A stretch of DNA of 64,000 bases, from the NCBI RefSeq assembly GCF_016921115.1, contig NZ_JAFFZS010000006.1:124001-188000 (forward strand). Reading direction: 5' to 3'. Of this stretch, positions 40,793 to 49,794 are shown one piece after another. A program made the translations under genes and the position numbers. How positions within the stretch are numbered: position 1 is the first letter of the stretch; each line of letters opens with the position of its first letter. This DNA is from Streptomyces actuosus (GTDB lineage Bacteria; Actinomycetota; Actinomycetes; Streptomycetales; Streptomycetaceae). The notes beneath the pieces are model-generated. The model was not told the origin of the DNA and ran no database searches. It saw only the letters and a program-made list of their open reading frames with translations.

Positions 40793-40953
40793 CGCCGCCG
40801 ATTCTGCCGCACGCCCGCGCCCGGTGCCGAACGGCGGAGCCGGGGCGTGGTGGATGTCATGGGTCCGCGGGCGGAACGCGGGTGGTCCGGTGCGCGGACA
40901 CCCGTGCGCGGTCAGGCGCGGCGCAGTTCGCGGCGCAGGGGTGGGGACGAGGC

Positions 40954-41718
40954 TCAGGGGCGGACGAGGAGCTGGAACTCGAAGGAGTAGCGGCTGGGAC
41001 GGTAGGTGTGGTCGCCGAACTCGACGGCGCGCCCCGTGTCGTCGAACGTGGTGCGCCGCATGGTGAGCAGCGGGGCCCCCTCGTCCTCGGTGAGCCGCTC
41101 GGCCTCGGCGGCGGTCGCGGCGCGGGCGCCGATGGACTGGCGGGCGCTGTGCAGGGTGATCCCGGCGGTGCGCAGCAGCCGGTACAGGCCGGTGGCCTCC
41201 AGCTGCGCGGTGTCCAGGTCGAGAAGGCCGGGCGGCAGATGGTTGCACAGGTACGCCATCGGCTCGCCGTGCGCGAGCCGCAGCCGTTCGACGCGGTGCA
41301 CGTCGCCGCCCTCGGGCACGCCGAGAGCCGCGGCGATCTCGGGAGAGGCCGGGACGACGGTGTTCACCAGGACCTTGGTGGCGGGGTGCTGCCCGGCCGC
41401 CTCCAGGTCGTCGTAGAGGCTGCTGAGCTCCAGCGGGCGCTTGACCTGGCTGTGCACGACCTGCGTACCGACGCCGCGGCGGCGCACCAGCAGCCCCTTG
41501 TCGACCAGGGACTGAATGGCCTGGCGGACCGTCGGCCGGGACAGGCCGAGTCGGGAGGCGAGCTCGATCTCGTTGCCGAGGAGGCTGCCCGGGGTGAGCG
41601 TCCCGTGTTCGATCGCGGCTTCCAGCTGCTGGGACAGCTGGAAGTACAACGGCACCGGCGAGCTGCGGTCCACACGGAGCTCCAGCTGCACGGTCGGGTC
41701 GACTTCTGGTTTCGGCAC
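40954..41718 (-). CDS. GntR/HutC-family transcriptional regulator
   Basis: A 254-aa repressor-type protein. The winged helix-turn-helix occupies residues ~20-85 (PLYFQLSQQLEAAIEHG, GLSRPTVRQAIQSLVDKGLL, RRRGVGTQVV). A UTRA ligand domain follows (VERLRLAHGEPMAYLCNHLP, LLTMRRTTFDDTGRAVEFGD). It starts with GTG at 41718 and is divergent from the Gfo/Idh/MocA gene, with a TGTCCGGACA palindrome between. It likely represses that gene and itself in response to a sugar derivative. Confidence 0.92.
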   Translation of the reverse strand: MPKPEVDPTVQLELRVDRSSPVPLYFQLSQQLEAAIEHGTLTPGSLLGNEIELASRLGLSRPTVRQAIQSLVDKGLLVRRRGVGTQVVHSQVKRPLELSSLYDDLEAAGQHPATKVLVNTVVPASPEIAAALGVPEGGDVHRVERLRLAHGEPMAYLCNHLPPGLLDLDTAQLEATGLYRLLRTAGITLHSARQSIGARAATAAEAERLTEDEGAPLLTMRRTTFDDTGRAVEFGDHTYRPSRYSFEFQLLVRP

Positions 41719-41768
41719 GGGGCGAGCGTAGCTCCGTGAGCTGTTGACGGGAAGTCGTGTAGTCAGAT

Positions 41769-41778
41769 TGTCCGGACA
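41769..41778. promoter_or_regulatory. TGTCCGGACA palindrome, candidate GntR operator
   Basis: A perfect 10-bp palindrome sits between the divergent GntR and oxidoreductase genes, just ahead of the TTGACA -35 element at 41785-41790. This placement suits repression of the oxidoreductase promoter by the GntR protein. Confidence 0.5.
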
Positions 41779-41784
41779 TACACA

Positions 41785-41813
41785 TTGACAGCGTGCCGGA
41801 CCCGGCCTCACTT
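41785..41813 (+). promoter_or_regulatory. Promoter of the Gfo/Idh/MocA gene
   Basis: TTGACA at 41785-41790 matches the vegetative -35 consensus exactly. A 17-bp spacer leads to TCACTT (41808-41813), a weak -10. Its position puts the transcript start at or next to the ATG at 41821. No ribosome site precedes that ATG, so the message is probably leaderless. Confidence 0.5.
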
Positions 41814-41820
41814 TGTACCC

Positions 41821-42843
41821 ATGCGCATCGGGGTCATCGGTACGGGCCGGCTCGGCACCATCCACGCGAACACACTCAGCCGGAACCGCGAGGTCGGTTC
41901 CCTGATCCTCACGGACGCCGCGCCGGCACGGGCGGCGGAGCTGGCGCTGCGGCTGGGCGAGACCGCGGCCCCGGGGGTGGACGAGATCTTCAAGTGGGGC
42001 GTGGACGCCGTGGTGATCACGACGGCGACCCAGGCCCACGCCGAACTGATCGGTCGGGCAGCACGGTCGGGGCTCCCGGTCTTCTGCGAGAAGCCCATCG
42101 CGCTGGACCTGACAGGCACACTGCTGGCGATCGACGAGGTCGAGGCCGCGGGGACGATCCTGCAGATGGGTTTCCAGCGCCGCTTCGACACCGGCTACAT
42201 CGGCGCCCGCGACGCGGTGCTCTCCGGGCGGCTCGGACGTCTGCACACCGTGCGGGCGATCACCTCGGACCAGACGCCGCCCCCGGTCGCCTGGCTCGCG
42301 GCGTCCGGCGGGCTGTACCGCGACGCGCTCATCCACGACTTCGACGTCCTGCGCTGGGTGACCGGCCACGAGGTGGCCGACGTCTACGCGGCGGGCTCGG
42401 ACGCGGGGCCGGCCGTGTTCCGCGAGGCCGGCGACGTCGACACGGCGGCAGTGCTGCTGACGCTGGACGACGGCACTCTCGCCACCGCCACCGCGACCCG
42501 CCTCAACGGCGCCGGATACGACGTACGCATGGAACTGGCCGGCGAAACGGACCAGATCGTGGTCGGCCTCGACGACCGCACCCCCATCGCCTCCACCGAG
42601 CCGACCGGTCCTCCCGCGGCCGACAAACCCTGGCCGGGCTTCCTGGAGCGCTTCGCGCCGGCGTACGAGGCCGAGCTGTCGGCGTTCGTGTCGGTGGTCC
42701 GCGGCGAACTGCCCAACCCCTGCGACGGGCGGGAGGCCCTGCAGGCCCTCCGCATCGCCGAGGCGTGCGAGCGGTCGCGAAGGGAACGCAGACCGGTTCG
42801 CCTGACGGAGATCCCGGGCGGAGCCGCGCCGACGGCCGCCTGA
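41821..42843 (+). CDS. Gfo/Idh/MocA-family oxidoreductase (inositol 2-dehydrogenase-like)
   Basis: A 340-aa NAD(P)-dependent dehydrogenase. The Rossmann motif MRIGVIGTGRLGTIHANTL opens the protein. The catalytic-side EKPIALDL (residues ~93-100) and the LIHDFDVLRWVTG block with its His are both typical of myo-inositol 2-dehydrogenase and relatives. Sugar or polyol oxidation is expected. It is divergent from a GntR regulator. The ATG at 41821 lacks a Shine-Dalgarno sequence and is probably read from a leaderless mRNA. Confidence 0.9.
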   Translation: MRIGVIGTGRLGTIHANTLSRNREVGSLILTDAAPARAAELALRLGETAAPGVDEIFKWGVDAVVITTATQAHAELIGRAARSGLPVFCEKPIALDLTGTLLAIDEVEAAGTILQMGFQRRFDTGYIGARDAVLSGRLGRLHTVRAITSDQTPPPVAWLAASGGLYRDALIHDFDVLRWVTGHEVADVYAAGSDAGPAVFREAGDVDTAAVLLTLDDGTLATATATRLNGAGYDVRMELAGETDQIVVGLDDRTPIASTEPTGPPAADKPWPGFLERFAPAYEAELSAFVSVVRGELPNPCDGREALQALRIAEACERSRRERRPVRLTEIPGGAAPTAA

Positions 42844-42849
42844 ACGCGA

Positions 42850-43066
42850 CGACGCCCGGAGGATTCGGCAGCCCGCGGGCTTCCCGGCTTCATCCAGGTG
42901 GCTCCGCTCGCACGCGTCCACCACCTCGGCCACGTCGCTGCGGAGGGCGTGCAGAGAGTCGCTGCACCAGGACCCCGGGGAACCGTCTGCCGAACCGTCT
43001 GCCGGGCACGCGCGCCACGGCGTCGTCGCCGTGTGTGAGCACTTCGGCCGCAATACGCTCCATCAT
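42850..43066 (-). pseudogene. Frameshifted remnant of a DUF6959-like small protein
   Basis: From the ATG at 43063/43066 the frame reads MERIAAEVLTHGDDAVARVP and GRRFPGVLVQ. The likeness then continues in another frame as DSLHALRSDVAEVVDACER followed by SHLDEAGKPAG. Together they resemble the start of a small uncharacterised Streptomyces family (DUF6959 as I recall it). The frame change falls at the Gln-Gly junction near 42965. An extra in-frame 12-bp tandem duplication (GAACCGTCTGCC twice on the plus strand, near 42980-43003) inserts four residues. The C-terminal quarter is missing. It fills most of the gap between the dehydrogenase and the P450. Confidence 0.5.
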
Positions 43067-43209
43067 CCGGCGGAACGAGCACCCCCGGGACGAGGACCCA
43101 TGTGAGGTCGTGAACAGGCGAACGTTGCCTGATGGGGCCCCGAGCGCTCGGGGGCGCTTCGGCCGCGAAGGCGACGGCGCCCGACTCGCCGGCCGGGAAC
43201 CGTCGTCCT

Positions 43210-44391
43210 CTACCAGCGCACCGGCAGGGCCCTCATGCCGCGGATCAGCATGCCCGGCAGCCAGGGGCCGGGAGTTCCGTCGAGAGCAAGGTCGGGGGCG
43301 CGCTCCAGCAGGCTGCGCAGGGCGATGCGGGCTTCCGCCCGGGCCAGGGGGGCGCCCAGGCAGAAGTGGAGGCCGTGGCCGAAGGCGAGATGGCCGCGGG
43401 GGTCGCGGCGGATGTCGAAGCGGTCGGGGTCGCAGTGGCGGGCCGGATCGCGGTTGCCGGCGGTGAGGCCCACCATCACCTCCTCGCCCTGCTCGATGCG
43501 GACGCCGCCGATCTCCAGGGCCTCGGCCGCGAACCGGAAGGTTCCGTTCTCCACCGGGCCCTCGTAGCGCAGCATCTCCTCGACCGCACTGTCGAGCAGG
43601 CTCATGTCGGAGCGCAGCCCGGCCAGTTGGTCGGGGTGGGTCAGCAGGGCGTGCACGCCCGAGGTGATGAGGTTGACCGTCGTCTCGTGGCCGGCGAGGA
43701 GGAGCAGGTAGGCCATGCCGCGCAGTTCGCCCGCGGAGAGCCGGTCCCCGTCCTCGGAGGTGGTGCGGATCAGGTCGCCGAGGAGGTCGTCGCCGGACCC
43801 GGTGCACCGCTTGTCCTCGATGAGTTCGCCGAGGTACTCGGCGAGCCGGGCGGTGGCGGCCTCCTGGCTGTCGAAGCTGGTGGGTGCGACGGACTCGGTC
43901 GACAGTTTGCGGAACTCGGCACGGTCCAACTCGGGCACGCCGAGCAGTTCGCAGATGACGGTGATCGGCAGTGGGAAGGAGAAGGCCTCCACCAGATCGG
44001 CGCGGCCCGACGGCAGCATCGCGTCGAGCAGTTCGTCGGTGATCTGCTGGATCCTCGGGCGCAGGGCCTCCACCCGTCGCATCGTGAAGGCGCGGGAGAC
44101 CAGCTTGCGCAGCCGCGTGTGCTGCGGCGGGTCGGTCACCAGCAGGTACTTGCCGATCTGTTCCTCGTCGAGAAACGTGATGCCCAGCTTGTTGCCGTCC
44201 TTGGCCAGCCGCGGGTCGGCCAGGGCCGCGCGGGCCTCCTCGTGCCCCACCACCAGCCAGGCGACCTGCTCCTGCGCCGGTGCGGGCATCCGCACCCGGT
44301 GCACCGGGCCGCGCTCGCGGAGCTGCGCGTACACCGGGTGCGGGTTCTCCTGGAACCCGCTGAACTCCCCCAGATCGACGACGTCCACCAT
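43210..44391 (-). CDS. Cytochrome P450 (CYP107-like)
   Basis: A 393-aa soluble bacterial P450 monooxygenase. The I-helix oxygen motif is LLAGHETTVN, the K-helix ExxR is EEMLRYEGP, and the haem loop is AFGHGLHFCLGAPLARAE with the thiolate Cys. The proximal helix TDPPQHTRLRKLVSRAFT is typical. It starts with ATG 44391 after a strong AGGAGGGGG ribosome site. No ferredoxin or biosynthetic cluster adjoins, so the substrate is open. Confidence 0.93.
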   Translation of the reverse strand: MVDVVDLGEFSGFQENPHPVYAQLRERGPVHRVRMPAPAQEQVAWLVVGHEEARAALADPRLAKDGNKLGITFLDEEQIGKYLLVTDPPQHTRLRKLVSRAFTMRRVEALRPRIQQITDELLDAMLPSGRADLVEAFSFPLPITVICELLGVPELDRAEFRKLSTESVAPTSFDSQEAATARLAEYLGELIEDKRCTGSGDDLLGDLIRTTSEDGDRLSAGELRGMAYLLLLAGHETTVNLITSGVHALLTHPDQLAGLRSDMSLLDSAVEEMLRYEGPVENGTFRFAAEALEIGGVRIEQGEEVMVGLTAGNRDPARHCDPDRFDIRRDPRGHLAFGHGLHFCLGAPLARAEARIALRSLLERAPDLALDGTPGPWLPGMLIRGMRALPVRW

Positions 44392-45235
44392 GGTCTTCCC
44401 CCTCCTGGTCACCCGTCCAACGTCCGGGCACGACCGTCCGTGCCCGTCCTTGCTCTCCTCGTGCGGCCTCCTTTCGGGCAACCTCCCTTTCGCGCAACAG
44501 CCCCGCAGCGTTGATCGACGAGGCGATCTTCACAGGGTCGCCGGTGCGGGGTGGGCCGGGCCAGGCCGGGAACAGGCCAAGTGCAGTCCGGGAACAGGCC
44601 GAGGCAGGTCAGGAACTGGACGGGGACGGGATGCGCAGGGCGTGGGCCGTGCTCGTGGCGACGCTCGCTGGCGGTGCGGCGCCGGACCGCGCGCCTCCCC
44701 CGCACCTGTGGTCCCACCGGCCAGGGTGGCGGCGGGGTCCGCGGGGCCCCGGCGGATCGCGGTGCCGCGGCGGTGCGCCGACGAGGACTCGCCCCGCGGC
44801 CGGTGACCGTGGGGGGACCGCGGGGCGAGGGTCTGGGCCATGAAGCGCACACCGGAGTCGCCGGGGTTCATGGCACGGGTGCGGCGGATGACGGCTCCGG
44901 CGCAGGCGTTCGCGGCCCGGCCCCCGGGCTCCGTGACCACGTGCGGGCGCGGGACCCCCGGGTGGCCGGCGCTGCGCTCTGGAGGGTGCGCGTGAGGTGC
45001 CGGGCGTCGCTCCCGGACGGGGGGACGTGCCCGACACGCACTAGGACACGGCGGCGGACGTCGCGCCGGGGGCGGTGGCGCCGTTCGCCGCCGACGGCAG
45101 GCGCGGAGGTGGACGGGAGCCGGTGCGTGAGAGGCGTGGGGGGAATCTCATGCCCCATGATGACGCGCGTAGACCTTCTCTCGTCAACGTCTGGTCTGCT
45201 GATTTTCCCGTCACGTCCGTTGATGTTTCAGGGAG
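44392..45235. other. Long intergenic region, nothing convincing
   Basis: About 840 bases lie ahead of the P450 and after the RibD-like gene. Short imperfect direct repeats containing GGGAACAGGCC occur at about 44566-44600. The open frames on both strands lack family likeness and ribosome sites. It may hold a promoter for the P450 and eroded sequence. Confidence 0.35.
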
Positions 45236-45874
45236 TTAACCTGCGGACTGCGGTTCGTCCGGCATCTCGTACGAGCCGTAGCGCGCCGGACCGTCCACCT
45301 CGTAGGTCTGGAGGGAGACTCCCGCCACGGTGACCTCGCCGGCGATGTGCCGGAACGCGGTGGGCACGGTGCCCTCGGGGAAGAGGCGGCGGCCGGCCCC
45401 GAGCACGACCGGGAAGGTCAGCAGGTGCACGGTGTCGAGGAGGCCGAGGTCGAGCAGGGAGCGGACGAGTGCCCCGCTGCCGTGCACCTGGAGTTCACCG
45501 GGGGTCTGTGACTTGAGTGCGGGGATCTCCCGGGCGAGGTCACCGCGGACGACGCTCGTGCCCTTCCACGCCGGGTCGGTCAGGGTGGCCGAGGGGACGT
45601 ATTTGGGCAGGGAGTTGAGCCGGGCGGCGATCGGGTCGGCGGGGTCGGTGACCTTCGGCCAGTACGAGGCGAAGATGTCGTACGTCCGGCGCCCGAGCAG
45701 GAAGGCGCCGGCGCGGTCGAAGACGCCGGAGACGAAGCGCCCGAAGTCGTCGTCGCCGTACGGAAAGCTCCAGCCGCCCTGGGTGAAGCCGCCGCTGGTG
45801 TCCTCCTGCGGACCGCCGGGCGCCTGGTAGACGCCGTCGAGGGTGACGAAGATCGTGGAGACGAGCGTGCCCAT
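45236..45874 (-). CDS. RibD/dihydrofolate-reductase-like protein
   Basis: A 212-aa protein of the DHFR superfamily branch related to the RibD C-terminal domain. The blocks MGTLVSTIFVTLDGVYQAPG, LLGRRTYDIFASYWPKV, ELQVHGSGALVRSLLDLGL and FPVVLGAGRRLFPEG outline the NADPH-binding fold. These stand-alone proteins are reductases of unknown substrate, not true folate enzymes. Confidence 0.88.
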   Translation of the reverse strand: MGTLVSTIFVTLDGVYQAPGGPQEDTSGGFTQGGWSFPYGDDDFGRFVSGVFDRAGAFLLGRRTYDIFASYWPKVTDPADPIAARLNSLPKYVPSATLTDPAWKGTSVVRGDLAREIPALKSQTPGELQVHGSGALVRSLLDLGLLDTVHLLTFPVVLGAGRRLFPEGTVPTAFRHIAGEVTVAGVSLQTYEVDGPARYGSYEMPDEPQSAG

Positions 45875-46114
45875 GGCGGGTTCCTCCTCCTGGCTCGTCG
45901 GGTTCTGCCGTCATCACCTCAGACCCCGCCGACGCCCGCAACTCATCGGTTCGTCCGGTGCGGGTCGAGAAGGGCCCTCCGGACGGCCCTGCCCGCCGTC
46001 GCCCCTGGCCCCCACGGCGGAGGCGCGGCAGGGGGCGGGCGCCGTCCCGGCCCGTTGGAAGTGGACGTCCGATCTCCGCCGGTGCGACCACCGCATGGTC
46101 GCTGAGACGGCCGC

Positions 46115-46344
46115 ATGACTTCGGACGGGTCTCTCAACGGCAGGACGGCACTCGTGACCGGCGGCAGCCGGGGCATCGGCGCGGCGACGGCGGTACGGCT
46201 CGCGCGGGCCGGCGCGGCGTGGCGCTGACCGCGCTCGGCCGGTTCGGGGTGGCCGAGAAGGCGGCCGACACCGTCGTCCATCTGGCGGGGGCGGCGTACG
46301 GGACGGGAGCCGAGTTCGCCGTGGACGGCGGGCACGCGGCCTGA
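46115..46344 (+). pseudogene. Short-chain dehydrogenase remnant with the middle deleted
   Basis: The ATG at 46115 opens MTSDGSLNGRTALVTGG and continues SRGIGAATAVRLARAGA, the intact NAD(P) motif of an SDR. A stop follows at once in that frame. In a shifted frame the sequence resumes as VALTALGRFGVAEKAADTVV and ends GAEFAVDGGHAA, the classical SDR C-terminus. Roughly 170 central residues, including the Ser-Tyr-Lys catalytic set, are gone. Both gene ends are recognisable but no enzyme can be made. Confidence 0.8.
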
Positions 46345-46993
46345 GGCGGGCGCCCGGAGCGCGCTGTGCCCCGCCCGGAAGGCGCTGGGAGCGGCGCACC
46401 GGGCCCCGGGCACTCGCCTCTCGGCAGAGCGCCGCGGCGGGCCGCGAGGCGGCGTACGACGCCCTGTGGCACCCCGGCGCGAGGCCGCGCCCGGCACCGC
46501 ACGGCACCCACAGCACCGGGAGCGCGAGGTCGCTCAGGGGCTCCAGCGGTGCCGGGCGTGACGCGGTGCGGTGCGTCGGGCGGCCGGGGTGTCGAGCGGC
46601 GTCGGCGTCGGCGTCGAACGGCACAGGGCGTCGAACGGCGCGGAGCGCACGGGTGCCGTCCGCTCCGGGTGCCCCGCCCCGCGGGCGTACCACCGCCATG
46701 CCGCGCCCTCGTCTACCCCCGGTGTCCGACGCCGGGGCCTGCCGTCGGTGTCTGCTGCCGGCAGTGCCGCGCCCGCCCCCGTGACGCTGCCCCGGCGGCG
46801 GTTCGCCGCCGGGCGGCAGGGTGCCACCGCACCGGAGCGCCCTGCGGGCGAGCGCGCCGCGCGACAGGCGGGGCAACGCCCTGGCGGGGCTCGGACGCAG
46901 GCGGGAGCCTCCGCCGGAGCCCACGCGTGCCTCGGGCCTCGGGGCCCGCCGGGCAGGCGGACGGCGGGGCTTTCGCGGCGGCCTCCGGGAGGG
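46345..46993. other. Intergenic stretch, no gene seen
   Basis: About 650 bases lie between the SDR remnant and the end of allantoicase. A minus-strand stretch around 46490-46560 reads PLSDLALPVLWVPCGAG, faintly like an alpha/beta hydrolase strand, but is too short to name. Nothing else was seen. Confidence 0.35.
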
Positions 46994-48109
46994 TCAGCCG
47001 CCCAGTTCCTGGTGGCGTGCCACCAGGCGCGCGGCGCCCTCGTCGGTCAGTGAACCGTGCAGGCGCAGGCGGGAGATGCCGCCGTCGGGGAAGATGTCCA
47101 CGCGCGCGTGCGTGCCGACGGCCGCCTGCGGCAGCACGAAGCGGTGGTCGGTGTCGGGCTGCAGGCGGGTGCGTGGCAGGATCTCCCGCCACTCGCCGCT
47201 CTCGCCGTCCTTCACGGACACCGACGCCCAGCCGGCGCTGTTGCCCTTCAGGTAGGCGGTGTCGATCTCGACGGCGCGGATCACGGACTGCTCGACGAGC
47301 CGGTAGCGGATCCAGTCGTGGCCCTGGTCACGACGGCGGCGCGTCTCCCAGCCGTCGTCCATCTTGCGGGAGCGGCCCGGCTGGATCGTGTTGGTGGCCG
47401 GCGAGTAGAACAGGTTCGACGCGTCCTCGACGCCGCCGCCGTTCTCCAGCGCCACGACGTCGAAGGTGCCGAGGGCCGCCAGCCACTCCGGGTCCGGAAC
47501 GACGTCGCCGTACACGCGCAGGCGGGCGATTCCGCCGTCCGGGTGCTGGTTGACGCGCAGATGCGTGAAGCGCTGCTCGACGTCGACCGCGAAGCCGTTG
47601 GCCGCGTGGCCGCCGACCGGGGTGCGCGGGACCAGGGCGGTCCACTTGACGTCGTCGGCGCGGAGTTCCTCCGGGGAGGGGGAGCCCGGCACGCAAGCGC
47701 CCTCGACGGACACCGCCTGCGGGTAGTTGCCGCGGAAGTGCGCGGTGTCCACGACGATGCCGCGCACGACGCCGGGGGCGCCCAGGCGGATCAGGGCCCA
47801 GTCGTGGTCGTCGGCGGCCGGCCAGGGGTGCTCGGCGGAGACGCCGCGGCGCCGACGGGTCTCCCAGCCGTCCATGATCTTGCCCTTGTGCCCGAAGTGC
47901 TCCGGGTCGAACTCGGCGCGCTCGGGCAGCAGCAGGTTCTCTCGCTGGGCGAAGAATTCGTCGTTGGCGGCGATGACTCCGGCGCCCAGCCGGCGGTCGG
48001 CGAGGTCCGCGTGGTGGGTGAAGGGGAAGTCGGCGGTGCGGTAGTCCGCGTACGGGTCGCCGCCGCCGTAGGGGCTCGCGTCGCCGGTGAAGCTGGGAAT
48101 CGCCGTCAC
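46994..48109 (-). CDS. alc: Allantoicase
   Basis: A 371-aa enzyme that hydrolyses allantoate to ureidoglycolate and urea. The duplicated family fold is plain: MDGWETRRRR in the first half (residues ~80-89) and MDDGWETRRRRDQGHDWIRY in the second. The paired RVNQHPDGGIARLRVYG and VDIFPDGGISRLRLHG strands appear once per half. It lies 65 bp downstream of allantoinase on the same strand, so the two are one operon. Confidence 0.95.
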   Translation of the reverse strand: MTAIPSFTGDASPYGGGDPYADYRTADFPFTHHADLADRRLGAGVIAANDEFFAQRENLLLPERAEFDPEHFGHKGKIMDGWETRRRRGVSAEHPWPAADDHDWALIRLGAPGVVRGIVVDTAHFRGNYPQAVSVEGACVPGSPSPEELRADDVKWTALVPRTPVGGHAANGFAVDVEQRFTHLRVNQHPDGGIARLRVYGDVVPDPEWLAALGTFDVVALENGGGVEDASNLFYSPATNTIQPGRSRKMDDGWETRRRRDQGHDWIRYRLVEQSVIRAVEIDTAYLKGNSAGWASVSVKDGESGEWREILPRTRLQPDTDHRFVLPQAAVGTHARVDIFPDGGISRLRLHGSLTDEGAARLVARHQELGG

Positions 48110-48174
48110 GGTGATCAGGTCCTGCCTTTCGTTCGGTCGGCCGCCGCGGGAGCGGCAGAAGAGGGAGGAGCGGG

Positions 48175-49512
48175 CTACGGGTGGCGGGTGAGCAGACGGC
48201 CCCGGGGCTCGGTGAACGTGCCGTCCGCCGCGATCCGGTGCCCGCGCAGCCAGGTGGACCGCACCACGCCGTACAGCGTCCTGCCCGCGTAGGCGGTGAC
48301 GCGGTTGCGGTGCTGGAGGGCGGCCGGGTCCACGGTGAAGCTCTCGTCGGGTGCCAGGACCGCGAAGTCGGCGTCGCGACCGGGTGCGATCGCCCCCTTG
48401 TTCGCCAGGCCGGCCAGGGCGGCCGTCCGTTCGGACATCCAGCGCACGACGTCCTGGAGGCCGTGGCCGCGGCGGCGGGCCTCGGTCCAGACGGCGGAGA
48501 GGCTGAGCTGGAGACCGGAGATGCCGCCCCAGGCGGTGGCGAAGTCGTCGGTCTTCAGGTCAGCGGTGGACGGCGAGTGGTCGGTGACCACGCAGTCGAT
48601 CGTCCCGTCGGCGAGCGCCCGCCACAGCAGGTCCTGGTTGGCCGCCTCGCGGATGGGCGGACAACACTTGAACTCGCTGGCGCCGTCGGGGACCTCCTCG
48701 GCCGTCAGCGTCAGGTAGTGCGGGCAGGTCTCCACCGTGATCGCCACGCCCTCGGCCTTCGCCGCGCTGATCATGGGCAGCGCGTCGCCGGAGGAGAGGT
48801 GGAGCACGTGCACGCGTGCATCGAGGCGCTTGGCCTGGGCGATGAGGTTCGCGACGGCGGTGTCCTCGGCGTCGCGCGGACGCGAGGCGAGGAAGTGCGC
48901 GTACTCGGGGCCGCCGTGCTGCGGGGCGGAGGCCAGGTGGTGGGGGTCCTCCGCATGCACGATCAGCAGGCCCCCGAACCCGGCGATCTCGGCCAGGGAC
49001 CGGGCGAGCTGCTCCTGGTCCAGATGCGGGAACTCGTCCACCCCGGACGGTGACAGGAACGCCTTGAAACCGAAGACGCCGGCCTCGTGCAGCGGGCGCA
49101 GGTCCCCGACGTTGTCGGGCAGCGCGCCGCCCCAGAAGCCGACGTCGATGTGGGCCTTGTCGCGGGCCACCTCCTGCTTCACCCGCAGGTTCCCGACGGT
49201 GGTGGTCGGCGGCAGGGAGTTGAGCGGCATGTCGAGGAGTGTGGTGATGCCGCCGGCCGCGGCGGCTCGGGTGGCCGTCCAGAACCCCTCCCACTCGGTG
49301 CGGCCGGGGTCGTTGACGTGCACGTGGGTGTCGACCAGGCCCGGCAGCACGACGTCGTCGCCGAAGTCCTCGAGGCGGGCACCGGCCGGGACGTCGGCGT
49401 CGTAGGGCAGTACGGCCACGATCCTGCCCGCGGCGACCGCGACCGCCGCGGCACGCATCCCTTCAGGAGTGACCACGCGCCGCGAGCGCAGCACCAGTTC
49501 AGCCTCGGACAC
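48175..49512 (-). CDS. allB: Allantoinase
   Basis: A 445-aa amidohydrolase that opens allantoin to allantoate. Metal ligands are seen in [15 protein letters not shown], the lysine in [32 protein letters not shown] and VVTDHSPS. The length is normal. The GTG start at 49512 follows a GAGAGAGGGG stretch. It is divergent from the IclR-type regulator, with two palindromes in the shared 282-bp gap. Confidence 0.95.
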   Translation of the reverse strand: MSEAELVLRSRRVVTPEGMRAAAVAVAAGRIVAVLPYDADVPAGARLEDFGDDVVLPGLVDTHVHVNDPGRTEWEGFWTATRAAAAGGITTLLDMPLNSLPPTTTVGNLRVKQEVARDKAHIDVGFWGGALPDNVGDLRPLHEAGVFGFKAFLSPSGVDEFPHLDQEQLARSLAEIAGFGGLLIVHAEDPHHLASAPQHGGPEYAHFLASRPRDAEDTAVANLIAQAKRLDARVHVLHLSSGDALPMISAAKAEGVAITVETCPHYLTLTAEEVPDGASEFKCCPPIREAANQDLLWRALADGTIDCVVTDHSPSTADLKTDDFATAWGGISGLQLSLSAVWTEARRRGHGLQDVVRWMSERTAALAGLANKGAIAPGRDADFAVLAPDESFTVDPAALQHRNRVTAYAGRTLYGVVRSTWLRGHRIAADGTFTEPRGRLLTRHP

Positions 49513-49575
49513 CCGGACCCCTCTCTCGCCGCCGGTTCACCTGCGGGAAACGCAATGTCGTTGCGCGTAACAAAT

Positions 49576-49592
49576 TTCAACGATCTGTTGAA
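49576..49592. promoter_or_regulatory. TTCAAC-GATCT-GTTGAA palindrome, candidate AllR site
   Basis: A perfect inverted repeat (6-bp arms, 5-bp spacer) lies about 65-80 bp ahead of the allantoinase start. Its placement near the allB promoter suits repression by the divergent IclR-type regulator. The assignment is inferred. Confidence 0.5.
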
Positions 49593-49688
49593 TCCCGCTC
49601 CGGAGTCTTCACTCCCGCTCCGGAGCCGTCAAGGGCACACTCGTCCACAGTGCACCCGCCGGGCACCCCCCTGGACGTTTCCACAAGG

Positions 49689-49704
49689 TGGAATTAGAAT
49701 TCCA
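49689..49704. promoter_or_regulatory. TGGAATT-AG-AATTCCA palindrome, candidate AllR site
   Basis: A perfect inverted repeat with 7-bp arms and 2-bp spacer, about 90 bp ahead of the regulator gene. GGAA...TTCC half-sites recall those bound by the E. coli AllR/IclR family. It is likely the autoregulatory site. The AT-rich core stands out in this GC-rich DNA. Confidence 0.6.
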
Positions 49705-49794
49705 TCAAGCAGAACGTAGCTACACACAAGCGGGGAGTCAACCGACTGCCGGGTAGGCTGCTGCCTCTCCCGCCAGCCGCGAAAGGAACGCGCC

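Noticed and set aside
44566..44600. Direct repeats GGGAACAGGCC as an iteron or origin
   Set aside because: Only two or three imperfect copies and no replication gene nearby.
46490..46560. Minus-strand PLSDLALPVLWVPCGAG, faintly like an alpha/beta hydrolase strand
   Set aside because: Too short and without catalytic motifs on either side; likely chance.
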